A DNA stretch of 64,000 bases, from positions 13,746 to 77,745 of the forward strand of contig CAZWRV010000020.1 of the NCBI GenBank assembly GCA_964636325.1. The letters run 5' to 3'. The position numbers and the translations under genes were made by a program. The first letter of the stretch is position 1; every line of letters begins with the position of its first letter. This document shows, in pieces, positions 25,605 through 33,504 of the stretch. The notes beneath the pieces are model-generated. The model ran no database searches, was not told where the DNA came from, and worked only from the letters and a program-made list of their open reading frames with translations. This DNA comes from CAZWRV01 sp964636325 (GTDB lineage Bacteria; Verrucomicrobiota; Lentisphaeria; Victivallales; GWF2-50-93).

Positions 25605-27569
25605 TCATTCCCATGTTATGATTTGATTGAGGTTTTTGTCTATGGCCTTGATGGGCCAGTAGCCCAGCGGCTGTCCTATGTACGGCCGATATGGGTTGGG
25701 GCCGGTCTTCAGGGGGCTGGCATGCCCGTCGAACCATCCCACGTTGAAGGTGCCGCCGAATGCGAAGACGTCTCCGGATGAGCAGCGGTTCCCATGGCGC
25801 GGGGCGATGAAGTCCGCCCCCTGCATCCATCCGCCGTCCTGGAAGGATATGGTGATTTCCGGCTTCTGGAGCTGCGATATAGGGAGAGGTTCGGTATATG
25901 CGCGGTAGCCGTTTATCGTGTGCATCCCGCCGGAGAGCGCGTAGCCTCCTTCTCCCTGGCGGGTGATGTAGCGGAAGGGCGCCCTTTCCGAAGATCCGAC
26001 GGTCCCCCAGATCGGAACTGTTATGCGGCCGCCGCCCTGCCATCCGCCATTGACGTTGTAGTTCGAATTGGGCAAGCCGGCGGCAGGGGCCGATTGTCGG
26101 AACGCCGAGTTGACAACCCTCCCCTTGAGGGCGTCGTTGTAGTCGATGCCGGAATTGCGCGTGGACTTCGGGCACCTGAGCGAATCAAGGGTGGCTAGCT
26201 GCGAGTCGAATAATGCGTTGTCCCAGTATCTGCCGCTGTCGAAGAACTGGGCGGGCACCACCGCGGAGCCGTCGTCGTACAGCATCACGGCCACGCCGAG
26301 CTGCTTGAGGTTGTTGATGCATACTGTGCTGCTGGCCTGCTCCTTTGCGGACCTCAGGGCGGGCAGTAGCATCGCCGCAAGTATGGCGATTATAGCGATT
26401 ACGACGAGCAGCTCTATCAATGTGAATGACCGCGCGCCGGCGGCAGGCTTCCCTCTTCTGTCCTGTACGGTGTCTGGCATCGCAGCATCCTCCTTCCGCC
26501 GGGTTATTTCCGATTCGTAGCGTGGCGGCACCAGGGTCACAGGCGGCGGGGCGGTGCCTTGGCGCTGCTGTTTTATCTTATCTATGCCGACGCGTATCAG
26601 CTCGCAGGCGTCGCAGCCGATGTATGTGGCGGGAACCAGCGACCTTATGGGCATCGGGAAGTTCGCATAGGCCACAACGTCGACGGCATTGTCCGGTCTC
26701 GTTTCCGACAGGAGAAGCCCCAGCGAGGCCTGCTGGACCAGATGGTCGTCGCCGATGATGAGCGCGTCGGGCCTGCTGCCCGTCCTGCGGCCGAAGATGC
26801 GGGCGGCCGCCGCGCGAGCGGAATCCGGCATCGCCGCGCAATGCCATTCCGGGCGCGTTTCGACGCCGAAGCGGCGGCACAACTGTTCAAGGGGCTTGAA
26901 GGGCGCCTTGAATCCTATTCCAAGATAGGCGATCCGGCGGCGGCCGCGAGATGCAAGATCTTCCACGGCGCGGCGGAGAAAGGCGGAACTGTCCGGATAG
27001 ACTCCGGGGACATTCCGCACCTGGCCCGGCCCTATAAGCACCGCAGGTATGCCCGGCTTGAGGACGGCGCCTCCGGCGAGGATGTGCGGCATCGTAACGA
27101 TAAGCCCCGCCAGACGGCCCTCGCGGATCTCGGACAATGCCTGCCGGAAGCTGTCGGCGGTCCGCTCCTCTTCCGGAAGGACGTCGTATAGGAATGAGAA
27201 CCGATATTTCTCGGGGGGGCGGGCGAGCTCGATGCTTTCGGCCGCCATCTTGACCGCCCAGTTGAACTGGGACCAGGGCAAGCCGACGCCGGCGAAGTCC
27301 GTGGCCGGATGAGACGCGAAGAGGACGCCGAAGCGGGAAAGGTGCGGCGAGGTTCCGGCAACGACCGTCCCGCCGTACCTGCCGTTCCTGGGAATTATGA
27401 AACCCTCCCGTATGAGCATGTTCATCGCCGTCTGCACCGTGGCGGAGCTGGCTCTGAAGCGGCGTTCGAACTCGTCCCTGGTGGGGAGCCTGACGCCCGG
27501 AGGGTATTTCCCCGAAAGGATGCCCTCCTTGATCTCCGCGACTATGTCGTCCTGCCTGGGGTTCGCCAT
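25605..27569 (-). CDS. GntR/LacI-type regulator fused in frame to a pseudopilin
   Basis: A single 654-aa frame without a stop. Residues 1-75 are a GntR winged helix (RLPTRDEFERRFRASSATVQTA, then GRYGGTVV). Residues 80-345 are the PBP1-like effector domain (RFGVLFASHP, RRRIAYLGIGFK, ALIIGDDHLVQQASLG). At about 355 the normal regulator end is recognisable: SEITRR corresponds to NELARR at the end of the 12536-13708 regulator, but no stop follows. From Met364 a complete pseudopilin begins, with FTLIELLVVIAIIAILA at 382-398 and a globular part to WFDGHASPLKTG and ITWE. AAGGAGG lies before the codon for Met364, so the pseudopilin may also be translated alone. A cytoplasmic repressor joined to a membrane-targeted pilin is odd; loss of one stop codon explains it best. 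AGGAG precedes the ATG at 27569. Confidence 0.85.
   Translation of the reverse strand: MANPRQDDIVAEIKEGILSGKYPPGVRLPTRDEFERRFRASSATVQTAMNMLIREGFIIPRNGRYGGTVVAGTSPHLSRFGVLFASHPATDFAGVGLPWSQFNWAVKMAAESIELARPPEKYRFSFLYDVLPEEERTADSFRQALSEIREGRLAGLIVTMPHILAGGAVLKPGIPAVLIGPGQVRNVPGVYPDSSAFLRRAVEDLASRGRRRIAYLGIGFKAPFKPLEQLCRRFGVETRPEWHCAAMPDSARAAAARIFGRRTGSRPDALIIGDDHLVQQASLGLLLSETRPDNAVDVVAYANFPMPIRSLVPATYIGCDACELIRVGIDKIKQQRQGTAPPPVTLVPPRYESEITRRKEDAAMPDTVQDRRGKPAAGARSFTLIELLVVIAIIAILAAMLLPALRSAKEQASSTVCINNLKQLGVAVMLYDDGSAVVPAQFFDSGRYWDNALFDSQLATLDSLRCPKSTRNSGIDYNDALKGRVVNSAFRQSAPAAGLPNSNYNVNGGWQGGGRITVPIWGTVGSSERAPFRYITRQGEGGYALSGGMHTINGYRAYTEPLPISQLQKPEITISFQDGGWMQGADFIAPRHGNRCSSGDVFAFGGTFNVGWFDGHASPLKTGPNPYRPYIGQPLGYWPIKAIDKNLNQIITWE
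26478..26496 (-). promoter_or_regulatory. Internal ribosome binding site for the pseudopilin part
   Basis: On the minus strand GGAAGGAGGATGCTGCG stands directly before an in-frame ATG at 26480. It is as strong as the sites of the free-standing pseudopilins at 4313 and 5213. It suggests that the pilin domain was, and may still be, started independently of the regulator. Confidence 0.65.
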
Positions 27570-27620
27570 GTTTGCGCCTGCTCCTGATGTCCGATTTTCA
27601 CGCTAAAGGAGTATGCCAAT

Positions 27621-27630
27621 GTTTTAAAAC
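27621..27630. promoter_or_regulatory. GTTTTAAAAC palindrome, regulator-proximal operator
   Basis: A perfect 10-bp palindrome preceded by AAT, 52 bp upstream of the regulator-pseudopilin start. An identical AATGTTTTAAAAC occurs at 27735-27747 in the divergent promoter. Autoregulation is inferred. Confidence 0.6.
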
Positions 27631-27711
27631 TTTAATCCGTCCGCGATGCAAAATCAAGTGGCGCGGCCGCCGAAGACGGGGAATTTCTAATTTTTTTTGC
27701 GGACCGGGGGG

Positions 27712-27747
27712 TTGACATAGGCCTCTTGGATAATAATGTTTTAAAAC
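27712..27747 (+). promoter_or_regulatory. Promoter of the 27800 gene overlapped by GTTTTAAAAC operator
   Basis: TTGACA (27712-27717) is followed after 16 bp by TAATGT (27734-27739). The palindrome GTTTTAAAAC (27738-27747) overlaps the end of the -10 box, a classic repressor position. The matching copy near the divergent regulator gene points to that regulator as the binding protein. Confidence 0.65.
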
Positions 27748-27799
27748 AATAAAAGGAATAGTTCTGCTTCTATTGCAAGAATATTGAAAGGAGGAGCGC

Positions 27800-30700
27800 A
27801 TGAAGATTAGGGCGTCTGTGGCGGGAATGGTCTTGGTGCTGGCGTCGGTCATCCATGCTGAAGTGAAGCTTCAGGTGCAGATGCCGCTGGGACGAAGCGC
27901 GTATCAGACGAACGAGATGATCGAGTTTGCTGTGATCCGCACCACCGCCGGCGAGGCGCTCGCGGCAGGAAATCTCGCCGTCAAGCTGGCCGGCGCGGAC
28001 GGCAGCGCCATGAGCTTCGTATTTCCGGCCGGGGCGGCCGCGGCGGCCGACGGCAAGGCCCAGTCCGTCGAACATCTCAAGATCAGCGGCTGGTTGCTGC
28101 GGCCAGGCTCTTATACTGTAGACGTCTCCTGCGACGGAGCCGCCGCCCAGGCCAAGTTCGCCGTTTACTCCCACATCCGCCGTAGCTCATACAAGCTCAT
28201 CCACTGGGGCGGCTCCAAGAACGATCAGATGATGGCCGAAGGCGAAGCGGGCATGGGCTTCAACGTCGCAATGGGCGAAACCGGCGAAGCTTCGATCCCG
28301 AGCGGGCAGGACATCATGGGCACCTGCGTGATGGGCGGAGGCCACCAGCATGATCTCAGGCTCACAAACGACTGGTCGGACCCCAACGTCTACATCGGCG
28401 CGATCCAGCGCGGCGTCGACCGCGCGTTCGGCTTCCGCACAATGCCCAACGCCATCGGCGCCCACCTCCACGACGAGCCTGGCCTCACCTACCTTCCGCA
28501 TCCATATCTCAAGGGGGAGGACGGCAAGCCGCTTTTCAGCCCCCATGACATCGTCCATCAGCGCAACGCATATCTCCGCGCGTTCGGCGAGGAGATGCCG
28601 TGGTTCGACAAGATGGACACCAAGACACCGGAAGGCCTGGCGCAGTGGCAGAAGGTCCTCGAGTTCAGGAACGGATTCATGGACGCGTTCTGGCGCGCGA
28701 GCCGCGACGCGATGGAAAGGATGAAGCCCGGCTACCTGCCTGTCACACAGAGCCAGTACGGCTGGTCGGCCTACCACGACGGCTACTACTTCACCGTGGC
28801 GAGGAGCATGCCTGTCATCAGCGGGCACGGCGGATACAACGACTTCTGGCTCAGGAACTTCAACCCGTCCTTCTTCCTCGAATTCGCTCTCCCGCGGCAG
28901 CTCGACAAGCCAACCTGGTATCTTCCCGAGTGGTACAACATGAGCTCCGAAGGGTTCCGCCAGGAGCACAACCTCTCGTTCATCGCCGGAGTCCAGGGCA
29001 TGGCGACTCCTCCGGGCCTGAACGCCAAGAGCGAGGCGGCCCCTGGCATCACCGCCAGCAACAGGCTCTTTGCGAGGATCGGGACGATATTCGCCAGGCC
29101 CGCCTACACGCGCCAGGACCTGGCAATCCTCTACTCGCGCTCCAACATCGAATACCAGCACGGGGAGAATACGCAGCCCGGCGCCCTGGCGGTCGCATAT
29201 ATGGCGACGCGGATGACACAGTATCCCATCAACGCCATCCTCGACGAGGACGTCGTGGACGGAACGCTTGCCGCATCCCACAAGGCCGTCCTGCTCACCG
29301 GCCTGCAGTATCTCGACGCGCCGGTGGTGGCCGCGCTGGAAGCCTTCGCCCGGAAGGGCGGGCTTGTCCTCGTCACTGCGGACTGCAAGATCAAGGTTGC
29401 CGGCGCAGTCCCGCTGGACGTCCAGCCAGAAGCCCTCTGGAAGAAGGCCCAGGACGCCCAGAAGGCGAAGGCCGACGCCCTCGCCGAGAAGAAGAAGTCT
29501 GACGCGAACAGCGTGAGCAAGGCCGACGAGGAGGCTCTTGGCGCCGAAGGTTCCAAGACCAATTCCTTCCGCGCAATGATGGAATATGCCGCTCCGCTCG
29601 CCAAGGCCCTGAAGCCGGCGTTGATCGCAAAGGGGATCAGCCCGGCCTTCGAAAGCAGCGTCGAAACGATCTGCGCCGGACGCCAGGTCCGCGGCGAAAT
29701 CGAATACATATTCGCGGTAAACTTCACGCCCGAGGAAGGCTACAGCATCCCCAAGCATGGATATGGCGTTCCCGCTCCGGTCAGCGCGACCATAACCCTT
29801 CCGAACGACGGCCGCCCGGTCTATGAGATAGCAGAATATGCGAAGGTCGACTTCAAGAAGAGCGGCGAGAAGCAGTCCGCCTCGATCAGTTTCGCCCCCG
29901 GCCAGATGCTGGCTTTCGCCCGCACATCGCGTCCTGTCGGCGGAATACTGGTCGGCGCCCCTTCGGTAAGCTGCGATCTTACCAGGGAGAACGAGTCCCC
30001 GATAAGGATCGAGCTCACTGCAGCCCTGGTCGACAACAACAGGCAGCTGCTCGCCGGAACAGCCCCGCTGCAGATAACGGTCACGGATCCCGTCGGCGTA
30101 GCCCGTTACGACCTCTACCGGGCCGCGGAGGGCGGCGTATGTTCGATAAGTCTGCCGCTCGCCGCAAACGACGCCGCCGGGAAATGGACCGTAGCCGTCA
30201 AGGAGCTCATCACAAACTCGTCGGGCTCCGCAAGCTTCAATTACCAGCCCGCCGCGCAGTGCGGGGCGCTCGCGGGCGAAGTCCCCCGTGCCGTCTATTT
30301 CTGGGCTGACAAGGAGAACATCTACAAGTTCTTCCGCAACCACCGCGAGATAAGCGTCGTCCACGGAACCGGCGACTTTGAAAAGGCCGCGGCCGAACGC
30401 CTGGTGAAAATGTTGAAGCCATACAACGTCAGCGCCGTCATACAGCCCCTCGATGATGCTGGCAAGGCGCGTCTGCTGACCGACGAGGAGGCGCTCACAT
30501 GGTGCGGGACGGCGCTCGCCGGACAGCTCGACGAAAATACGCGGAAGTCCGCCCAGCATGTCGGCTTCAACCTGCCTCGGCCCACTATAATTCTCGGCAG
30601 TCCGCAGGACAATCCGCTGATAAAGAGGCTGCAAGATGCGAAGGTCCTGCCGTACGCGCCCACAGCGGAATTTCCGGGCCGCGGCCGCGGCATGATCGCC

Positions 30701-30880
30701 TGGAACATAATGACGCTCGGACATGACGTCGAAGCGATCGCGTGCATCGCCGGCGACGCGGCAGGAATGAGCGAGGCGCTCGGGACGCTCTTCACGCTCG
30801 GCGTCGGCATCAACCCATACACACCGCTCGTCCTTCCTGCGGCAAACAGCCTTTCTCCGGCGGTCAACCCCGCAAAATAA
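27800..30880 (+). CDS. Large secreted glycosidase-like protein with trimerisation-like domain
   Basis: GAAAGGAGGAGCGC precedes the ATG; 1026 aa with a signal peptide (1-20, LVLASVIHA). A beta-sandwich (about 25-125) leads into a catalytic-like region (about 130-420: GMGFNVAMGETG, AIGAHLHDEPGLTYLP, FVITQ-like PVTQSQYGW). A segment resembling the GATase-fold trimerisation domain of GH42-type beta-galactosidases follows (AYMATRMTQYPINAILDED, VVAALEAFARKGGLVLVTAD). An insert of about 45 residues rich in Lys, Ala, Glu (ALWKKAQDAQKAKADALAEK) is predicted as coiled coil. The C-terminal part is beta-rich. A glycoside hydrolase role is likely but the family is not certain; Glu in HDEPG is a candidate acid. 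The gene diverges from the regulator-pseudopilin fusion and probably answers to it. Confidence 0.75.
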   Translation: MKIRASVAGMVLVLASVIHAEVKLQVQMPLGRSAYQTNEMIEFAVIRTTAGEALAAGNLAVKLAGADGSAMSFVFPAGAAAAADGKAQSVEHLKISGWLLRPGSYTVDVSCDGAAAQAKFAVYSHIRRSSYKLIHWGGSKNDQMMAEGEAGMGFNVAMGETGEASIPSGQDIMGTCVMGGGHQHDLRLTNDWSDPNVYIGAIQRGVDRAFGFRTMPNAIGAHLHDEPGLTYLPHPYLKGEDGKPLFSPHDIVHQRNAYLRAFGEEMPWFDKMDTKTPEGLAQWQKVLEFRNGFMDAFWRASRDAMERMKPGYLPVTQSQYGWSAYHDGYYFTVARSMPVISGHGGYNDFWLRNFNPSFFLEFALPRQLDKPTWYLPEWYNMSSEGFRQEHNLSFIAGVQGMATPPGLNAKSEAAPGITASNRLFARIGTIFARPAYTRQDLAILYSRSNIEYQHGENTQPGALAVAYMATRMTQYPINAILDEDVVDGTLAASHKAVLLTGLQYLDAPVVAALEAFARKGGLVLVTADCKIKVAGAVPLDVQPEALWKKAQDAQKAKADALAEKKKSDANSVSKADEEALGAEGSKTNSFRAMMEYAAPLAKALKPALIAKGISPAFESSVETICAGRQVRGEIEYIFAVNFTPEEGYSIPKHGYGVPAPVSATITLPNDGRPVYEIAEYAKVDFKKSGEKQSASISFAPGQMLAFARTSRPVGGILVGAPSVSCDLTRENESPIRIELTAALVDNNRQLLAGTAPLQITVTDPVGVARYDLYRAAEGGVCSISLPLAANDAAGKWTVAVKELITNSSGSASFNYQPAAQCGALAGEVPRAVYFWADKENIYKFFRNHREISVVHGTGDFEKAAAERLVKMLKPYNVSAVIQPLDDAGKARLLTDEEALTWCGTALAGQLDENTRKSAQHVGFNLPRPTIILGSPQDNPLIKRLQDAKVLPYAPTAEFPGRGRGMIAWNIMTLGHDVEAIACIAGDAAGMSEALGTLFTLGVGINPYTPLVLPAANSLSPAVNPAK

Positions 30881-30897
30881 TATCCTCCAGCCCCTGT

Positions 30898-30939
30898 GGC
30901 CTCCCCTGTCCGTCGGCGACCTGGGAGGCCGTGTTTTTT
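30898..30939 (+). terminator. Rho-independent terminator
   Basis: GGCCTCCC (30898-30905) and GGGAGGCC (30923-30930) form an 8-bp GC-rich stem followed by GTGTTTTTT, 17 bp after the stop of the secreted protein gene. Confidence 0.85.
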
Positions 30940-30966
30940 CGTAATCCCTCAGTCTTTCCTCGGAGA

Positions 30967-31056
30967 CAATCGGCGTCGGGGTCGGAATCGCTATCGGGGT
31001 CGAAGATATAAACTGGAAATCGATCCCGATTCCGATACCGATAGCGACCCCGAAAG
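30967..31056. repeat. Two facing hexamer arrays (TCGGNN and CGATNN)
   Basis: The left arm steps in sixes (TCGGCG TCGGGG TCGGAA) and the right arm likewise (CGATCC CGATTC CGATAC), separated by about 25 bp. The two arms are roughly complementary, so the transcript could fold into a long imperfect hairpin. Located downstream of the terminator in the 287-bp gap. Confidence 0.65.
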
Positions 31057-31167
31057 CAAAGACTGAGCCATTACGTTTTTTCACGCTTAATGGGCATAAA
31101 GCCGATGATCCGCCTTGACTCTTGATTTTTCATTTCATATAATCACAGCTTATGGAGTGTGGCGGTT

Positions 31168-31494
31168 ATGTTTTTAGGGAGGTACGAGATACCGGTCAAA
31201 GATGGGCGGTTCACTCTCCCCAGACCTTTGAGGCTCTTCGGGGCGAATCGCATTTGTGCCGTAGGAGTGAGGGGGAGCAAGTTCATCAGCCTGATCGACA
31301 GGAAAACGCTGGAAAAGGAAGCCCCCACGGCAATCCTGGCTGTTGAACTCTTAGGCGAAGCTGCGCCGGATTCCAGAGGAAGGATCCGCCTCGGCAGAAA
31401 AACGATGGAGAAAGTTTTTCGGTATCGGCGGTCTCTCAGAATGCGGAGCAAATTCCAAAATCTCCGCAATCAAAATGTAAATTTTTCAGCCTAA
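31168..31494 (+). CDS. MraZ-like (SpoVT/AbrB-fold) small protein with replaced tail
   Basis: The protein begins MFLGRYEIPVKDGRFTLP, the start pattern of MraZ-type swapped-hairpin DNA-binding proteins, and repeats the half-motif in the second part (PDSRGRIRLGRKTMEKV). I use the ATG at 31168 with GGAG upstream; a GTG at 31159 is possible. The 108-aa length is short for MraZ (about 140-150). Its last residues (about NLRNQNVNFSA) are encoded by the 46-bp repeat at 31458-31503, so the original C-terminus has been lost. It is not next to mraW or ftsL, so it is a stray paralogue, possibly nonfunctional. Confidence 0.5.
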   Translation: MFLGRYEIPVKDGRFTLPRPLRLFGANRICAVGVRGSKFISLIDRKTLEKEAPTAILAVELLGEAAPDSRGRIRLGRKTMEKVFRYRRSLRMRSKFQNLRNQNVNFSA

Positions 31495-31503
31495 AGGAGT
31501 ATA
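31458..31503. repeat. 46-bp exact repeat, copy 2 (with 25490-25535)
   Basis: Identical over 46 bases to 25490-25535. Here it supplies the last codons and the stop of the MraZ-like frame, which shows that it arrived after that gene existed or that a recombination joined the two. Confidence 0.85.
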
Positions 31504-31604
31504 ATCCTCAGCCATCCCGGAAGCAGGCTTAAGAAGCGCCATCTCAGGAAATGCTTGGATTAAGCCCCGGCCGCGGATGCGGCCTTGCAAAAAGACCTTT
31601 GATC

Positions 31605-31673
31605 CTAATATGTAAACGCCTTATTATGAGAGTGTTAATATATAAAGCATATTTTCAACTGCGGCAATTAGGT
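31605..31673 (-). repeat. Dispersed repeat, copy B (with 11138-11205)
   Basis: The reverse complement matches 11138-11205 (CCTAATTGCCGCAGTTGAAA versus CCTAATGGCCGCAGTTGAAA, then ATAATAAGGC). The 323-bp gap 31495-31817 also holds a short GC hairpin near 31568 (GGCCGCGGATGCGGCC). I see no gene in it. Confidence 0.65.
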
Positions 31674-31817
31674 TGATTCGGCGCAGTCAAGGTCCGATTT
31701 GTTCCGGCGGACGTAGAATTTGTATCTGCCTGCGATCCCGTCAAGCATGCCTGCTTAAGGATCCCTATGGCAGTCACTTTTTCTGAGCATATGCCCATGC
31801 GTCCATATCCTGCCTTG

Positions 31818-32144
31818 TCAGTAGTCGTCGTTCCTGCTAAGGAAGCTGTTAATTTGTTCTGCGAGTTTGAGCGCGGGCTCGTCTTCACCCTCTACCATGA
31901 CAGTAAGGGCCGTGCCTTGGCCTGCGGCCAGCATGAGCAGACCAATCATGCTGGGAAGTTTCGCAATGGATTGATGAGGTGCTCGTTCATCTTTGCGCTT
32001 TATTTCGACCTGCCTGGGGAAATTGCTGCATAGCATAACGAGCTGTGAGCTTGGCCTGGCGCAGAGCCCGAGCCTCAGATTTACCACCACGTCGAACACC
32101 GTCCATCCGTTTTCCTTCCTGAGTTCCGGCTTCTTCGTTTCCAT
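31818..32144 (-). CDS. HPr-like protein with catalytic His replaced by Cys (Crh-like)
   Basis: A 108-aa protein with GGAGGG upstream of its ATG. It follows the HPr fold: beta-strand VFDVVVNLRLG, active-site loop GLCARPSSQLV where HPr has GLHARP, then HQSIAKLPSMIGLLML, GTALTVMVEGEDEPALKLAEQI. The catalytic His15 is Cys28 here (codon at 32061-32063). Ser59, exactly 31 residues later, matches the regulatory Ser46 phosphorylated by HPr kinase. The protein therefore cannot carry phosphate from PEP in the normal way but could still be a substrate of HprK, whose gene is 3.3 kb away. Bacillus Crh, which has Gln at this position, is the known precedent. It lies 14 nt after the degenerate PBP remnant. 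Confidence 0.75.
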   Translation of the reverse strand: METKKPELRKENGWTVFDVVVNLRLGLCARPSSQLVMLCSNFPRQVEIKRKDERAPHQSIAKLPSMIGLLMLAAGQGTALTVMVEGEDEPALKLAEQINSFLSRNDDY

Positions 32145-32158
32145 TTACAATCCCTCCC

Positions 32159-33371
32159 TCATTTTGAGATTTGCCTTATTGCATCTTCCGCCGCAGTTTC
32201 TGTCGGCATAACTTCATCCTCCTGGTGAGGATCTGCCTCCATTATTAAAAGTACCACCGTCTCAGATTCTACTGCCGGCAGAATGCAGGCTGTGGCTTCG
32301 AGCCATCTTTCGGAATAAGGATCATGCAAATTCCAAGAGGCGCTTTTTAAAAGGTATTCCATGCCGGATGCGGTGGTCTTTCTGTTGAAAGTCGTCATGG
32401 AGTGTCTTCTCGCCTCTTCGTCGAGCGCCGCGATGCCCGAGTCCGGAACTGGGAGCTTCCTGGTCTCGGAGTCGTCATGGATCTTTATCGAGTCGAACAG
32501 CCTGAGCTTCCGCAAATGCCCGTCGGACAGGGCGCAGTATCCTCGGACAAGCTGCGCCGCCGTCATTTTAAATCCATATCCTTCCTCGCACTTCTTTATG
32601 GAGATTCCGTTGCAATCCTCCAGGAAGGGCAAGCGATAGACGGATTCGGGCCTGAGCAGGATTCCGCAGGACTGCCCGGCGCCCAGGTGCATCAGTCTGT
32701 CATGAAACTCCCTTGCTCCATGAGATGACTCCGTGCCGTAGGCATGTCCTTCAGCGCCGGGCGGCGGTTCAGCGTATGTGGCAAGCGGCCTGGACATCGG
32801 TCCGGGCCAGAAATTGTTCTCCAACACCAGGTTGCGGGTGCTGTAGGGATCTGTCGAACCGCGCCTGCCGGGATTGAAGGTCGGACGCTGGGCCAGCGCG
32901 AGGATGTCGCCGCTCCTTGGATCCGCGATTATCGCATAGATATGGCGGGGGAGGTATTTCTTCTCCAGTCCAGATACCGCCTCCTCAAGGATATCCTGCT
33001 TCGCCATGTCAATCGTCAGGAATATTTTTTCAAGCCTGTTCCGCTTAAGCCTCTGCCGGTATATAAGCGCCTCAAGTCCGAAGAGCCCGCGCTTTTCATC
33101 GTCAAGACTGACAAGCCCCAGCACATTGGAGAGCTTGGTGCCGCACGGATAAATCCGTATAGTATTTTTCCTGAAGAATACGCCCTTGCCCAGATCTGCC
33201 TTATCGGTCGAATATCTCGCAGATGTTCCTTGGCTTTATTGCGGGAATCTTTTTCGGCGGGAGGCAAAAGATGACTGCGATTACCATCAAGGAAAAGGCT
33301 GCGAGCGCAAGCGCCGCAGAAGCGAGATATATCAGCGCCAATTGCCTGATTTTCAATATGGAACCGATCAT
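32159..33371 (-). pseudogene. Class B penicillin-binding protein, degenerate and frameshifted
   Basis: A start with AGGG upstream (ATG at 33371) gives MIGSILKIRQ and a transmembrane segment (LALIYLASAALALAAFSLMVIAV). That frame stops at about 33190. A second frame, already open from about 33213 and needing a one-base shift, continues with GLVSLDDEKRGLFGLEALI and IYAIIADPRSGDILALAQRP, typical of FtsI/PBP2. The transpeptidase motifs are lost: the SxxK position reads PGPMSRP (about 32786-32806) where PGSTFKP is expected, SxN reads SSHG, and no KTG is present. The product is also too short (about 390 codons against 550-650). I regard it as decayed, although a non-catalytic PBP-like scaffold is conceivable if the frameshift were an error. 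It ends just before the HPr-like gene. Confidence 0.7.
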
Positions 33372-33504
33372 TTGATCCCTGCAAGGCCAATGTTTTCATG
33401 CTGATCTGATCGCTTGAGATGGATTTGAATTCGACGTTGCCTTGTTCGTCCAAGACGCAACGCTTCACAGCTTGAATCTCCATCGATGCTGCATGTCTAT
33501 CGGA

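Noticed and set aside
28187..31084. 965-codon frame antisense to the secreted protein at 27800-30880
   Set aside because: The plus-strand gene has a ribosome binding site, signal peptide, promoter and terminator. The antisense product has no domain logic and arises from high GC at third codon positions.
31655..31888. 77-codon minus-strand frame between the MraZ-like gene and the HPr variant
   Set aside because: It overlaps the HPr-like gene in another frame and part of a repeat; no homology pattern is visible.
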